Shown here: positions 12,101 through 25,300 of the stretch, piece after piece | Position numbering within the stretch: position 1 is the stretch's first letter | How the letters are laid out: each line of letters begins with the position of its first letter | Assembly: GCA_904066235.2 (NCBI GenBank) | Contig: CAJFCV020000001.1 | Coordinates: forward strand, 9,796,001-9,860,000 | Length of the DNA: 64,000 nucleotides | Direction of reading: 5' to 3' | Source: Bursaphelenchus xylophilus | Lineage: Eukaryota; Nematoda; Chromadorea; Rhabditida; Aphelenchoididae | Translations under genes and position numbers: made by a program | The notes under the pieces: model-generated | Database searches by the model: none | Told to the model about the DNA's origin: nothing | What the model saw: only the letters and a program-made list of their open reading frames with translations

Positions 12101-15100
12101 GTTTTTATGCGTATTTTACGTTCCATGAATTTTTTTGAGTCCCACCACGAAAACCTGATCTTCCCCAATTCACTTCGTAAAGCTTTGTTTTGGATTGCGA
12201 ACGCTGTAAGCATGGCTGCGAACCGGGCCAGCCCGGCCCGGCCCGGCCCGGGCCTGCGGGCCGGGCCTAAATCTCCAAGCCCGGGCCCGGGCCGGCCCGG
12301 AAAATTTTTGTACTAGGCTGGAAAGAAACAAAACAGGAAATGAAGGGAAAATTATGGCACATTTTCGCAAAATGTAATAATTTAGCAAAACCTATACATA
12401 GTGCAATTGCCGCTCGACTATTTTTATAAATTACTAATTGTAAGTCGCCATAAATTGTCTTACCATATGGTTACAAAAAATCGTAAAATTTTATGTATAG
12501 TCACCGAAATTTTAGCAAAAATATTTTATCACAAATCTTTTATCGGATTTGAAAAAACCTACAAGCGTATTGCGTATTTTTGAAAAATTTTCCTTTTTCT
12601 CTGTTTGCCAGCGTATTAACTTGAGGTCGCACTTTAGAATTTCCGAAAAGTTTTTCAAATTGACTTGAAAATTATTTTTTTATTTGGGCGAGAGGTAAAT
12701 AAGGTCACTTTACTTTCGCTATCAGCATTGTGTTCGAAAAAATGAAAAATTCTATCGAAAAAGCTTATTTTTTCACCTTTTTTCCGGGCAAAACTCAGAT
12801 TTCAAAAAAACCGGGCCGGCCCGGGCCGGGCCGGGCCTGAAAATCGAAGCCCGGGGACGGGCCGAGAAATTAGTCGGCCCGGCCCGGGCCGGAAAATTTT
12901 GGAAGGCCCGGCCCGGAGCCATGCCTAGAACGCTGTGAGAAGTAATAAATTACATTTTTTGGTGTTATTTATGGCATGGACTACATCTGCAAGCGGGTAT
13001 TTCTCGGTAATATTATACTTGGTCATATGTCATCCCCCGACATCCGCAGAGGTCCGTGGTGGAAGGACGTTCCAGCAAGCGTTCGGAGGTTCGCGTTTTG
13101 ACACTTTTATGATGTATGACCAACTTTTTTGAGTCCCCAAACTTCATGCCCCAGGGGATAAGGCGGGCAGTATATTTTGTTTTTTTACTGTACGGTAGAA
13201 TACATTTTTGGAGTGGAAGAAAGAAAGCTGTGAACCGAAAATATCAGTAGCATATGACTGTGTCCAAGGAAGGTCGTTTCATTCAAGATATCTTAAGTTG
13301 GCTTACTTTAGTTATGGTTGGGTCCTGCAGCGAAAACCTCTGCTTTATTACTTTTGTGTCAGAACCAAATAGAAACGTAGGCTTTTAAACAAGTAGGAGT
13401 AGGCCTTTTCTAATAAAAAAATGCATTTTTTAGGAGAAATAACAAAATTTTTGCAATCTATGTTCTAAGGACCATACATCCGCCAAATCAACAACTTTTG
13501 TCCGGCAGTGTCTTCGAAGTTCTTCCTTTTATTTTTTTGTGTTTATGAATTTCCCCGACCACTTAGCGACTGAAAAAACGACTGAGTTCCCGGGCATTCG
13601 GCTGTCAAGGGCCCTTAGATTGACGTCCCTGGATCCGATATCAAAATTCGAAATCCCCGGGGGATTGGGACTCAAAAATATCACAAAAACGGACTTGGCC
13701 AGAAAAAAATTATTACGCAACTTATGCTGATTTTTTGGAATGTTTAGGCGAAATTATAATTTAATTAGAAAATGATGACATTTTTTGATGCAAAAATATG
13801 TTTGACAGTCATTTCACAAGTGTTTTGCTATCTGAATTCTACTTTTCTATTCCTCTTTTTCGCTTATGACAGCCGAGATTGAGAATTTAAATTTTTTTGA
13901 CCGTCAACTTGTGTTATGACATTTTGGCAGCCGTTCCTTCAAAACTTGAAGTCCCCTGAGGCCAAAAAACGTATGGTAGTTTCTTTGGGAGCCTTTGATG
14001 GCTGTCAACTCGACTTCCCAATTCAACAAGCCATGCGTTACCTTATTTAGGCCGTTTTATATTACCCTAGACGCTTAACCTAGTCCTACCGTAATCCCGA
14101 CTTTTGCTGTAACTGCGCTTCATAATATATTGTCAGCAAAAAAATCATACATCCCGGGCGTCTTTTGGAAGGCGCCGACATCCACCAACCGGTCAATTTG
14201 TCAGTCCGCGCGAGTCTCTCAATATTTCTTTGGCCGGAACCGAATTTAAATAAAAGCCGAAGACAAACAGAAAAAGTCGACGAAGATAAATAGAGACGTG
14301 GGCTCAGATTCTGAAGCCGCAAAAAAATTCTAGAACATGCAAATTAGGTTGGTGGGAGATCAAAATGTTTACCTAACAGAGGATTTCTTGGGGGAAACTT
14401 TGTATTATACTGAGCAAAAATCGCTTACTAAAATATTACGCGGTTCATACGCCAGCGGTACTATAATATATTTACCAAAAAATAGTGTTTTTGTTTTCTC
14501 GCTTTTACATATTACACTAGGCAAAAGTGTGTGGGAGTATGGGCTTTGACCACTAACAGAGGCAAAGTTTATATTTTCCGCACCTTATGGTATTCGATTT
14601 TCTCAATTATTATACCTTTTCACCTATTATTTGGTCATAGTTAACGAAACTTACCCTTTCCCCGGTATCCAAAGTCCTCTGACAAACGGAGCAGCAGAAG
14701 CAGCGGCAATGGAAGATCTGATTCCTCGCTTTCCTCACCATTTCCTCTCTTTCGATCACCATATTACAGCCGGCACAACGGGCGCCGTACCTTCTGAAAA
14801 ACGAAGCCATATTTTTGATCGTCTAGTATAACATAAATTTTTTGTTCAAATTTTTTTTCTAACTTGTTACATAGGTTACATCGTCCCTCAGTTTCAATTA
14901 AACCCTAAGCATTTCCTCAGCCAAGTTTTTTAAAATTTTCGGCCGCTCAGTTGTGTTCGTGAGAACTTTTTACAAATAAAAATAGATCCCCCAAAGGTAG
15001 AGTAAGGTAAATTTAGATGGGTTCTTGACCCGGCTCCCACATAAAAAAAGTTCTCAGCTCGTTGCGGGGGACGAGTTGAGTCATCGGAGGGGTTGTCATA

Positions 15101-15639
15101 ACTGTGGGAGATTTCGATGGCTTTTGGTGATTATGACGATGAAATTGTGAGACTGGAGGTAAAGATGGAACAAAATAGGGAGAAATAGAGCATTAGGGGG
15201 GTTTAACAGCTAAACATTGAGCTACTATATGAGTAGTGAAGTGAGGGTGGAAAAAGAAAATGTTGAAATCAAAATTTTAGTTCCAGCTTTTTTATATATA
15301 ATTAATCCCAACGCTGCCATGAAAAAACACAGTAAACGACAGCTGAAAAAAAACGTACCGAATGAAGTCGCGCCGACATAAAATCATGTCATCTCGGTAG
15401 AAACAACTCTCGTTTTGGGGCTCTTTACAATCGGCGCAAAGGAGGCAATGGGAATGCCAAGTTTGGTCCAAAACATGGAGCAGAAACTGGTCGTGGATGG
15501 GCTGTTGACAGGCCGCACAAAAGTTGGGACCGGGCAGAGAGGTCATAACTAAAGTTGGACCAGATTTAGGCAATTTCAAACGATTTAGAGGAGATTTATA
15601 TTTTTTAGAGGTAAAAAACAAAGAATTATCAAAAATCAT
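9141..15639 (-). CDS. lin-11: LIM-homeodomain transcription factor, LIN-11/Lhx1/5 class
   Basis: Nuclear transcription factor; in C. elegans LIN-11 controls vulval and neuronal fates. Exons: 15639-15359, 14793-14655, 12087-11946, 10909-10788, 10681-10580, 9632-9485 and 9388-9141; all phases agree, giving 393 residues (405 in C. elegans). LIM1 is in exon 1 (CAAC, then [11 protein letters not shown], then CRRDF). LIM2 is split: exon 2 has CAGC to [10 protein letters not shown] and exon 3 has [15 protein letters not shown]. An acidic linker follows in exons 3-4. The homeodomain is split over exons 4-6 ([20 protein letters not shown] to [19 protein letters not shown]). The tail is Pro/Ser-rich. 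The start is uncertain: Met at 15546 gives 362 residues and has an acceptor-like aactttag just upstream. Introns are large. One holds a hAT MITE and another holds a whole MSP-like gene, both reported separately. Confidence 0.95.
11075..11764 (-). CDS. MSP-domain-like small protein nested in a lin-11 intron
   Basis: Three exons (11764-11411, 11368-11254, 11217-11075) join in frame with canonical donors and acceptors to give 203 residues. Residues ~20-70 ([18 protein letters not shown] to [13 protein letters not shown]) resemble the MSP fold pattern of a phobic strand, N-P-S/T, a K/R strand, then P near I-x-P-x-S. I rate this as likely rather than certain. The second half ([14 protein letters not shown], acidic [20 protein letters not shown]) is unrecognised. 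There is no signal peptide. The gene lies wholly inside the lin-11 intron between exons 3 and 4 and on the same strand, so it must have its own promoter or escape lin-11 splicing. AATAAA overlaps its stop codon. A divergent nematode-only protein is the alternative. Confidence 0.7.
12207..12927. mobile_element. Non-autonomous hAT-type MITE with GGCCCGG-rich ends (copy A)
   Basis: The element is bounded by perfect 8-base direct repeats GAACGCTG (12199-12206 and 12928-12935), the target-site size of hAT transposases. Terminal inverted repeats read TAAGCATGGCT at the left and TAGGCATGGCT at the right (complement). Inside each end are dense GGCCCGG/CCGGGCC arrays; the central ~400 bases are AT-rich and encode nothing recognisable. 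It sits in the lin-11 intron between exons 2 and 3. Confidence 0.88.
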
Positions 15640-18600
15640 CGTTTTCTCGAACCATTAATCATATTTCAGATCGAAAAATGAAACTCAGATGTTGAAGTTT
15701 CTACTCTATAAATACGCGGTCATTGCGAAGTAAACCAGTAAAAAATTCAAACAAAAATACGCTCTGTCAATCCCAAACATAATAAATGGGCTTTTTTCTA
15801 GCACAAAAACACTTTTTTGTTGCACCTGAAATGCTCCAAATCAACGTTCGACTCGAAAACTAATTGGAAAGACCTGAAAACTGAATACTTAATCCCAAAA
15901 AACAATTGGCCCTTACCGTAGATTACATTACTTTTTCGTAGACAACACAATTTTTTCACAAATCAGGGTCAACTCGATGAATATGCGAATTTAGTGCGGA
16001 AAGGGGGCTCCGCCAAGACGTAAGGAAATATAATATAGTAAACGTAGAGGAAGAGGCGAGACCTCAGATATAATCAGCGAAGGAGATCTTCCGGGTCGAA
16101 GAATCGAGTCAAAGAGCTCAAAAATTAAATTTAGGAGGATCACGGACTCAGTTATGTTGTGGAAATACGTATTCCTCTTTTCTTGGATACAAGAACTCGT
16201 CCAACACATCATGAACCCGCAAAATCCACTACAATATCACAAAAAATGGTTGCAAAAGAAAAGAAGAACTAGCAAACGTCATGAAAATAAGACGGCTACT
16301 TGGTATATTCAGCGAAAAGATAAGAATCAAGAGTTCAGTCCAGCTCCCGACTTTAAGCGCAGCATTTGTTTGAACAGTCAAGCCATCTAAAGTAACGGTC
16401 CAAGAAGTCCGAATCTCTCCATCAACCGCAACTTTCCCGCCAACCCTTGGCCCCAAGATTGCCGTCTCCAAACAAGAGTGGGCTGTCATATTCAGCTGTC
16501 CGCAAAGCCCCCACAAAACCCTTATATAGCCGCACAGTGCATTGGAGTTATCTGCCCAAAACACCCGCCTCTTGAGGACGTTGGGGGAAGTGTTGAGAAC
16601 AAATTTGAGATTAGATGGCCTCAGGAGATGGGATGACAAGTGGTTCAGAGCGATAAGAGACATCCAGCAATATATCGAAATTCAAGGAGAAGATGGGTAG
16701 GCTCAGGCAATACAAAAAGTCGAACTTCCAGTTGTCGGATACTGTAAAACGGAGTTGTGAGAGGAAGATCTGCCCCGTAGAGACGCTAAAATTCAATCTC
16801 AAATCGAACGTTATTGAACTATGTATTTAAAAGAGCTGCTAAAAAAGAAATTCTGCAGCTTATCACAGAAGCAAACTTCCATTGCGCATAGTCTAATTGA
16901 CTTAACTTTTTCGCCTCCACTTTTACTCTGCTAACAATTACAGTAACCCTAACTCAGATTTACCGCCAAATGAGACAACAATGCCCACCCAAAATCCTGA
17001 ACAGCAACCTTGTTTTGCACTCCGCAGCCCTGGCCGGGCCCTTTATAATCCCCGATCGAACGATAAACCCGGATAAAGGCCGGTCATTAAAGGAAACCTT
17101 CCTTTAAACTTGTCCCAAATTTGTCTCCGGGGACAACCGTAAACCCCAAAAAGCGAATAAGCGAAAGGGGGGCGAGGCCCTCGAGTTCCCATCCACGAAT
17201 ACAAACTGGATTAGAGGAGGAAACTGAAGGGAGAAGAAGGGGAGGAGAGGAAGGGAGAGAGGTCTGGGACCAGTTCGGATGTAACAACAAAGTAAATTGT
17301 GAATTTCAAAATGTGATCAAGACAGGTTTCAGGGAAATTGCCAAAGTCCGAAAAGTCCTTTATATCACTTTTAACACAACATTTTATCGGCTACAATCTT
17401 GCAAGCATAGTTCTATTAAGGCTTTGGATTTTTGACTTCACTTAATCTAAGTTTACGCCAGCCCTTTCTAGGGTACATGTCGAATTATTAGCTCTCACTT
17501 TGAAGAAGTCACAGGCAATCTTACCCCCTAAACTCATCAATTGCTGGCACTTTTTTTTTGAATTTCTCTGGGCGTTACGTTAACACGTTGTTTAACGTCC
17601 GGTGTAGTACGTCTATGCAAAACAAAAACCTTTTCCGCACAGAACCGTCAAAGATATGAGTTAGTAAAGTTTTATCCTCGACCAAGTCATCGTAATAATG
17701 ACTGTCACAAAGATCGTTGAGTATCTCTGCAAAGAGTAAAGAAAAATTTTCAGGAAAGGTTTCCAGCGTATTGCAGATGAATTAGAAAAAATTGCCAAAA
17801 ATTTATACAAAAATTGCATCTTGCAAAGCTCTTTTTTCTAAATTTTGAAAGCAACGGAAATTGATCATCGATTTCATCGACGTCGAAACCCTTTGACTAC
17901 CCCAGATATAAATTACATTCCTCTCCCAAATTTCACTCCATACAAGTCCAAACAAGCCTCCGACCGACAGCCGCTTTTACAATGAGTACCTCGGAAATAC
18001 CACCCTTGATTTACATCTGCCCTGCTTTTTGGCGAGAAGAAAATAATATTAAATTAATTTGTTGGAATAACAAATCAGCAGGTACGGTAGGCATTCGGTA
18101 TGATCGTTTAAAATGGACGCTGTGGAAAATAAGGTGGGAATTTACCTGACTTTACATAACATGGGAACGGTGGGGTGTCATAAAAATAAAAATAAAAATA
18201 AAATGGAAAAACAAAACAAATTAGGATTAAGAATGGGGTGATTTTTTGAAGAGAGCTCGATTTTGGGCAATTCGCGGACTCATCTCAAATTTCGCAAAAA
18301 CGCTCTCCCGATCTCAGAAACTATGACTTGAAATTTTTTCTTACTTGCGCTATGAAGATTCCGCTGAAAAATTCAAAGTTTTTTGAAAGCATCTTCTAAG
18401 ATAACGGATAAGGAAAGGTCGGGAGGAAGAGTTTTTAGCCAAATCTTTAGGAGCTTAATTGATTTTTTGATGATTCTTTTGTCCATAAAATCTCGAAAAC
18501 CATTGAAACTTTTTTTTGGACATAAATTCCCTGTCTTTCCGCAAACAAAAGATCTTGCAAAAAATTCAATCACAAAAAAATTAATCAATAAAAAGCATTA

Positions 18601-21600
18601 ACTTAGAACACTCCTGATCAACGCACACATATAGTAATTGACCTCATTCCCTCCAAATTAACCTCAAATCTTGTGGAACCAGTCAAGCGATCGATAACCA
18701 CTTGAAAGTGGAGCTCCAAAAAGAGGAGAACCCGCCTTTTTGGCCGTGGCCTCTCCTGGCCCGACTCGAAAAACATCTTCAAACAGCGAATCCGCACATC
18801 TCCCTGCAAGCTCCGCCCCGTTTCCGGCTCTGTTCGAATCCGTGGGCGTAAAATCAATGAAGTTTTACTTTTTTTATTTTTTCATACACAGGTTGAAACA
18901 TACGGCGATTAAAATAATTCCAGCCGCTGAATAATTCAGGGCCCTTCATTGAGACATAATTAATCAGAACTACGATTATTGCACGGCCTCCGCGTTTGCA
19001 AACTGGTTAGCAATTCACTTACTCATGTACCTGTGGTAAACAAGTGTTATTGTAATAACAACTCGATACGTGCCACGGGTTGATTCCGCAGGGCGCAGGA
19101 TGGGAATTAGGTCCACCTACGGAACGCCCACTGACTCGAATCATATAATTGATTTTGCATTTTTGAGAGCGCAGAATCAATTTAACTTAGGGACAGGTGA
19201 GTTACTGTAGGGCTGTCAAATTATGGTTACTAATTGTAAACTTTTCGTTTTAAAAATTGAATGCCAAATGAGGTTCTCGGGTTCCAATAAAAGTTTCTAT
19301 GTATACAGGTTGGCACAAAAATAGAAACGATTCCTATAAAAAATTTAAACGGCGTTTTTTAAAGACATTGAGTGTTTTCCAACAAGCTTTGAAGATGAAG
19401 GATAATAGAGATTGAAAAAATAGTTAAAATTTTTTTGACCATGTCTTTTTGGACCTTATTAGCAATGTAGAAGCGGGATTTTACTGGTAATTTTTATGTC
19501 ATTTTCCCAACTGCTATCATAAAATTCGTATTCAGACCTTTGTTAGTATACATGCTATACTTGATCTACCTTTTCTGAACTTCAAAGATACCAAAAATGA
19601 AAAGAAATCAAATGTAAATATCAAAATTTCTACTAGATCACCTTTACAATTACTTTACAATTACAACGTCTACTCCTTTCCACTAAAAAACTCCCTTTCA
19701 ACCTAAAACTCACGCACTTCACATTGTCATGACCAAATTCTTCTGCAACGTGCAGACTACGCGTTCAAAATTTTCCAGGTGCAATCCGCATCTTATTCAC
19801 TCTTTAGCCCTTATTATAAAAACACAAAAATAAAAATCTTGGTAAACATAAGGTATTACTACCATGCATAGTGCAATAGTAACATCAAATTTGCTATGCA
19901 TTTGTCATAAAAAATTGCTAAAACGCAAAAGTCAGGTGCCAAATTCAACAACATTACCGAAGAATGATGAAAAAAGCTACAGTAAGAAAGCGGAGGGCTT
20001 GAAAAAATGATGCCCGAAACAATACTGAAGACGCAATTAACGGGTCGTCGTTTAATGTGATGCTGTTGGAACGGTTTAATTTCCTCCACGACTGGTTCCC
20101 CAAAAACTTATTTTTCGTTTTTTGAATACCGCTGATCGAAATTGGGTGATAAGGAGACGCGACGAAAGTGCTCAAACGCAAATTAAAGGGGCAGGAAATG
20201 TGTTCTCGGGCTGACGTTACAGTACAGAGGTCCTGAAAGAGGTTGGGAAGCAAGTTTCACATCAGAATCGATGAGGGAAATATTCGAAGTGGATGGAAGT
20301 GAATTAATCATAACTCTCGAAAAGAAGACGCCTGTTAAAAACGATGTACATCGTTATATGTGAAAATAATGTGTGTCATACAGGAAATAACATCAGCATT
20401 CTTCATGTCATTTTTCTTGAAAAAATGACTAAAGATTTCAAAACGCCGGAGAGATCTCTTATTGCAAGGAAAATTTTTTTTATCAACTGCATAAAGAAAC
20501 AATTTAGATGACTTTAAAAATTCAAATTGATAGTTTTTGCCTTTATCGAAGTGCAGCGCTCAGATTTCCTACAAATTTTGTCTAAATAACAGCGAATCAT
20601 TTCTTTTTGGACATAAGAAGCAAAAACTTGGAAAGAGAATAACTTGCTGTAAGTTTTGTCGTCCTCTGGTCTATCAGCAATTTTCGCAACTCCACGCACC
20701 CGCCAATCACACGCATCACAATCACTAAACACCGCATCAACGCATAATAAAAGACCCCAGATCTGCCCTGAAGCCAAATTTAAGGAGCCACGGATCTGTG
20801 GAAGGCTTTATTCAGAAGTCTGTTCCCATTGTTTCTGGAACACTTTCTCCAATTCTTCACCGTTCGATTCATCCCGGGGATTGTAAAACAAGTGAGGAAT
20901 ACAGGAGAACAAAGGGAATCCAATTTATCACTTTCTTTTCAGCGGATACTATTCGAATAATGAGGCAGCAAATATCAGCCAAAATTATGCAATTGAAAGC
21001 GTATTATGGTTACAAGATAGCGCTTATATAATATTACAAATGTAATCAAGGGTAACGCACTGAGATTCCTGCACTTTTTTATTAGCGAACGTGCAACATT
21101 TTGATGACAAAAAAGCACGGTTCACACTTTGCTAGTTTAAGCCGAGATTTTCAAAAATATTTTATTTTGAAAACAAACCAAAATTTTTGCCGATTCTTAT
21201 CATAACATAAGCTTACAATCTTCCCTCAAGTCAAAAATTAAGATTAGTACAACTTGAAAAAGATCGAATAACCATCAATATAATCCCTTACCCTGCATAC
21301 TATGCACGTTCTCTTCGTAAATCGTTCCCTCGTTTTCTAGACTATTGTTCAAAGTGTATCCGATTCATAACATGAACGCTCCATAGCCATCTGAATCATC
21401 GTGTTTCCGCGTTTTTGAATGAAAGTGAAAATAAGAACGAGATTTCAAAAATTCGAATAAAACCCCATTAATGACGCGAACGTAATGACGGCGTGAAAGC
21501 TTTGTGAATCGTCGAGGAATGGAGCGATCGACGGTGGAGATTGCTGAAATTAAAAAGGGCTTATTTCTGACCAATAACTTCTTAACTGGGCATTAGGTAG

Positions 21601-22140
21601 GGATAATTAGGAAAATTACAGTACACCTTGAAAATAAATTTTACTTACAAAGAGTTTAACCCAGACGTCTTCATATTACCACAGACCTACCAGATCTCTA
21701 GCTTATTTCAGTTGTTTCAGATTGCATTCTGATAGAACTTGTTCCGAATACACTTTGCAAACTGAATGACCAAACTCATTGTACTCCTGTGCGGAAGATA
21801 AATTTAGCTCCGAACATGGGAACTGACACTTCAATCGGGCGCCGTCCTTATCATTTTCATAATTTCTTTGATAAAGAAAAAAAGGCTCGTGTGTTGCGTG
21901 ATTGCTAATAAAAATGTGCAACTGACAATCAGGCTATGAAGGAAGTCCGAAGCTCTGCAAAACCATAAAAGTTATTGTAACTTGGGGCAAAGAGCAAGTC
22001 AAAACCACAAGAGAAACAAAACGCGATATATCAATCCACTATCTTTCAAAGTATCCACTATGAAGAATTAAGAGTAAGGTAATAGTTTCATGTAAATTTA
22101 AATCATGAGTAACCACGACATTGTAACAACCACCTTAACT
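15640..22140. other. Long intergenic region between lin-11-like and vitellogenin genes
   Basis: No gene is firmly supported. It contains a coding-like stretch on the minus strand (16229-16802, listed separately), TTACNGTAA motifs and a relic related to the foldback element near 20547-20590. It is the likely upstream control region of the lin-11-like gene, which reads away from it. Confidence 0.5.
16229..16802 (-). other. Coding-like segment, gene not resolved
   Basis: Two overlapping minus-strand open frames occupy a locally GC-richer stretch. One gives hydrophobic residues (FLYCLSLPIFSLNFDILL). The other runs 144 codons and contains LWGLCGQLNMTAHSCLE and a hydrophobic C-terminus. A TATA-like CTATATAAG precedes the second part. 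The frames cannot be joined with convincing splice sites, so I do not model a gene. A W-G-L-C...C spacing is vaguely reminiscent of claudin-like proteins, but this is weak. Confidence 0.25.
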
Positions 22141-22148
22141 GTAGAAGA

Positions 22149-22260
22149 CTGATAAAAAAGTGACACCCAGAAAGCCCTGAGGGCAATAAAATGGAGTGCA
22201 AGGAATAAACTGTCCATCAAAACGATGGACTCTCGGGAGGTCAATCCAATCTGCTGATAG
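22149..22260 (+). promoter_or_regulatory. GATA sites (VPE2-like) upstream of vitellogenin
   Basis: CTGATAA at 22149-22155 is an exact match to the vitellogenin promoter element 2 known from C. elegans vit genes, where GATA factors such as ELT-2 act. A second GATA core, CTGATAG, is at 22254-22260. GGTCAAT near 22239 differs by one base from VPE1 (TGTCAAT). They lie about 200 and 95 bases before the start codon. Confidence 0.7.
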
Positions 22261-22276
22261 TGTTTCATTTCCCAGG

Positions 22277-22284
22277 TATAAAAG
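22277..22284 (+). promoter_or_regulatory. TATA box of vitellogenin gene
   Basis: TATAAAAG lies 67-74 bases upstream of the vitellogenin ATG, in keeping with a strong tissue-specific promoter and a short 5' leader. Confidence 0.85.
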
Positions 22285-22350
22285 CCGAGCCTCCGGCTAG
22301 TCCAGCATCCGACTCCCGAAGTTGAATCCCCATTCACAGGACTTCTCCCG

Positions 22351-25300
22351 ATGAAGTTCTTGTGTGTCGCCCTTGTGGCGCTTGGCCTGACTTCGGCCTC
22401 CCTGTTCTCATCCAACGACGAGTCCTCGACCGCTGAATGGCAGTCCAAGGCCTTCGCCCAACCCAACCATGCCTATCACTTCAACTACGACGCCCAGTTG
22501 AGCGCCGGTTATGCTCCATGGATCAGCTCTCAACGTGCCCAGCAACGCTTGAACGCCCAGATCCGCGTTGATTTCGCCTCTGAAAGATCCGCCATCCTCA
22601 GAATCCAGAAGGCCCGTCTTGGTCAGCTGAATGATGAAGTTGACTCTTCCCAACTCCAGAACATTCAGCAAACCGAGCGTGCTCAGATCAGCGAGGATAA
22701 GATGGCTCAGCTCCGTCTGCCCGTTCAGTTCACCATTGCCGATGGCATCGTGGAACGTGTCCAGTTCGCTGAGAACGACCCCACCTGGTCTCGCAACATC
22801 AAGAAAGCCATGATCAACCTCATGCAGTTGAACCTTCAACAAACCTCCTTCGAACCCCTGAAGAAGGCCACCCAAGAAGCCGACTCCATTCCCATGACCT
22901 TCACTGAGATGGAGACCACCTTGGAAGGTGAATGCCCTGTGCAATACACCGTCTCCGAGACCGGTAAACAACAATGGAACGTCACCAAATCCGTCCAATT
23001 CAACGCTTGCCGCAAGGTCTCCGACATTGCCTACGGTCTTCACTCTGAGCACACCCAATCCCAGCTGTCCATCAAGCAGCAGCAACAACTCTTCGATAAC
23101 CAAAACTCTGTTGAGCAATCCGCCAACAGCCAGGAAGAGCGAATCCAAAACATCCCTCAAGAGAAGTTGGAACGCTCCACTGTTTACCGTTATCAGCTCC
23201 GTGCCAATGGAAAGAAGATCGCTCTGTTGACTGCTGAAACTGCATCCAGCTATCAGATGAAATCGACCAACTCCGAGAACCAGAACGCCCAACAAGTTTT
23301 GGCCTTGGCCCGTATTCACTTGACCAAGGTCGAGGAGAAGAAGCCCGAACAAGCCGAACAGAAGCTCAGCGAGGAAGAGACCCTCCAATACAACAGCCAA
23401 TACGAGTCTAACGAGAAACGTTTCTTCATGTATGGCGATGAGGAGTTCTCTACCAACCCCTTCAATGCCGAACAATCCGAGGAATCTCGCGTTAAGCTGA
23501 TCAAGAGCAACATGAAGCAGATCATCGAAGCCTTCGAGAAGAACGCTCATGAATCCAAGCAAGAGACCATCAACAAGGTCACTGAGGCCCTCCACCACAT
23601 CCGCAGATGCTCCCAGAAGACTCTGAAGCAACTCCGTGAAGAGCACGCCAACCAAGTTGAAAAAGAACTCTTTGAGGATCTGTTGGCCATGGCTGCTACC
23701 CGCAACCCCATCGCTATTCTCGCTGAGAAGATGAACAAGATGAGCACCGTCCACTTCGTCAAGGTTCTCAAGTCCATCTCCGGAAACTTGCTTGTCCCAT
23801 CTGAACGCATTGCCAAGCACATCCAAGATGTCTGTGAGAAGACCAATGAACAAGAAAACGTTCGTCAACAAACCTGCTACGTCGCCTTGTCCGCCGTTAT
23901 TGGACAATTGAACCAACAACAACAACAGGCTCGCGTTTCCGCCGCCCACCCCACCAAGAAGGAGGAACAACAAGTTGAAGTCAAGCTTGCCGAGTTCCAG
24001 AAAATCTTGGAAAGCCAATGGGAAAACGCTCAGAACGACTACCAGAAGGTCTTGGCCTTGAAGATGCTGGCCAACGCCGCTTTGGAGAAGACCCTTCCTT
24101 TGTTGGAAAAGATCGCCCATGGAAAGAAGGAATCCACCTTCATCAGAACTGAAGCCATCGACTCGTTGAGAAGATTCAGAAACACCCACCCTCAAAAGGT
24201 TCAGGAGATCTGCATGCCCATCTTCGAGAACACCAAAGAAAAGCCAGAGATCCGCATGGCCTCTCTTTCCTTGGTTGCCTCCACCTTCAACGTTCAACCC
24301 GATGTCGCTCGTCCAATTGCTGACCAGATCATCTACACCTTGAAGAACGAGCGCTCCGAGCAAGTCCGCGCTTTCACCTACACTTTGTGCCGCGCCTACG
24401 CCCAATCTCCAGTTGCCTACGAGCAAGAAGTCGCCCAGAAGCTCCGCCAATCCTTGAAGATCGCCAACATCCAGGAAGAAGAGAGCCTCAGACGTGCCTC
24501 TCGTCACATCCGTGTCCCCATCTACAGCCAGACCGAGCAAGAAGGCATCTTTGTTGGTGCTTCCTTGGCCTTCAGCCCTGAATCTCTTCTTCCCACTCAT
24601 GTTGCCGCCTATGTTGACAGCATGCTGAATGGATTTGTTAACAAGCACAGCATCTACATCTCTGCTTGCCAACAAAACGCTGACCAATGGATCCAACGTC
24701 TGGTACGCAAGGCCCGTTCGGTCAACCGCTCCAGCTCGAAGAGAAGAAACGCCTCGGAATTGAAAAAGTTCTTGGAATCCATCAAGATTGAGAAGCGCGA
24801 ACAGTCCACTGAGACCCCCTTCGCCATGATCTCCATCCGTGTCAAGGATGTCGACCAGATCGTCCTTCCTCTCACCGACAAGACCTTCAACATGCTCTTG
24901 GAGAACACCGAACAGGCTCAATGGATGGCCGACTTGTTCCAGATCACTGAATCTGCTGAAGGCCGCTTCAGTTCCATGATCTCTGCCCACGAATCTGGCT
25001 TCGTTATCCCTACCTCAACCGGTTTCCCACTTGTATCTCAACAATTGGCCATTGTTTTGGCCAACGGAAAAGCTCAAGGAGAGATCAACGTTGACTTCGG
25101 CTCTCACATCAAGACCCACTTGAACATCAAGCGCGCTCAGATCGCTGTCGAACATCAGCAGACTCTTCGTGTTGTCGACCCCATCGCCAAGAAGGATGTT
25201 GGAGTTGCCTCCCACAGAACTGTTGAACTCCAGACCCCCAAGAACATGAAGATCAAGATCGAGGCTTCTTATGCTCAAGGTCTTAAGATCCAATCCTCCA

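Noticed and set aside
12107..12388. Open frames with PGPG/RARA repeats in the GC-rich block
   Set aside because: They are translations of the GGCCCGG array of a hAT MITE inside an intron.
22408..24990. Very long antisense open frames (860 and 701 codons) opposite vitellogenin
   Set aside because: They are produced by the strong codon bias of the vitellogenin exon, which lacks reverse-complement stop codons; leucine/valine-rich nonsense with no signal or domain.
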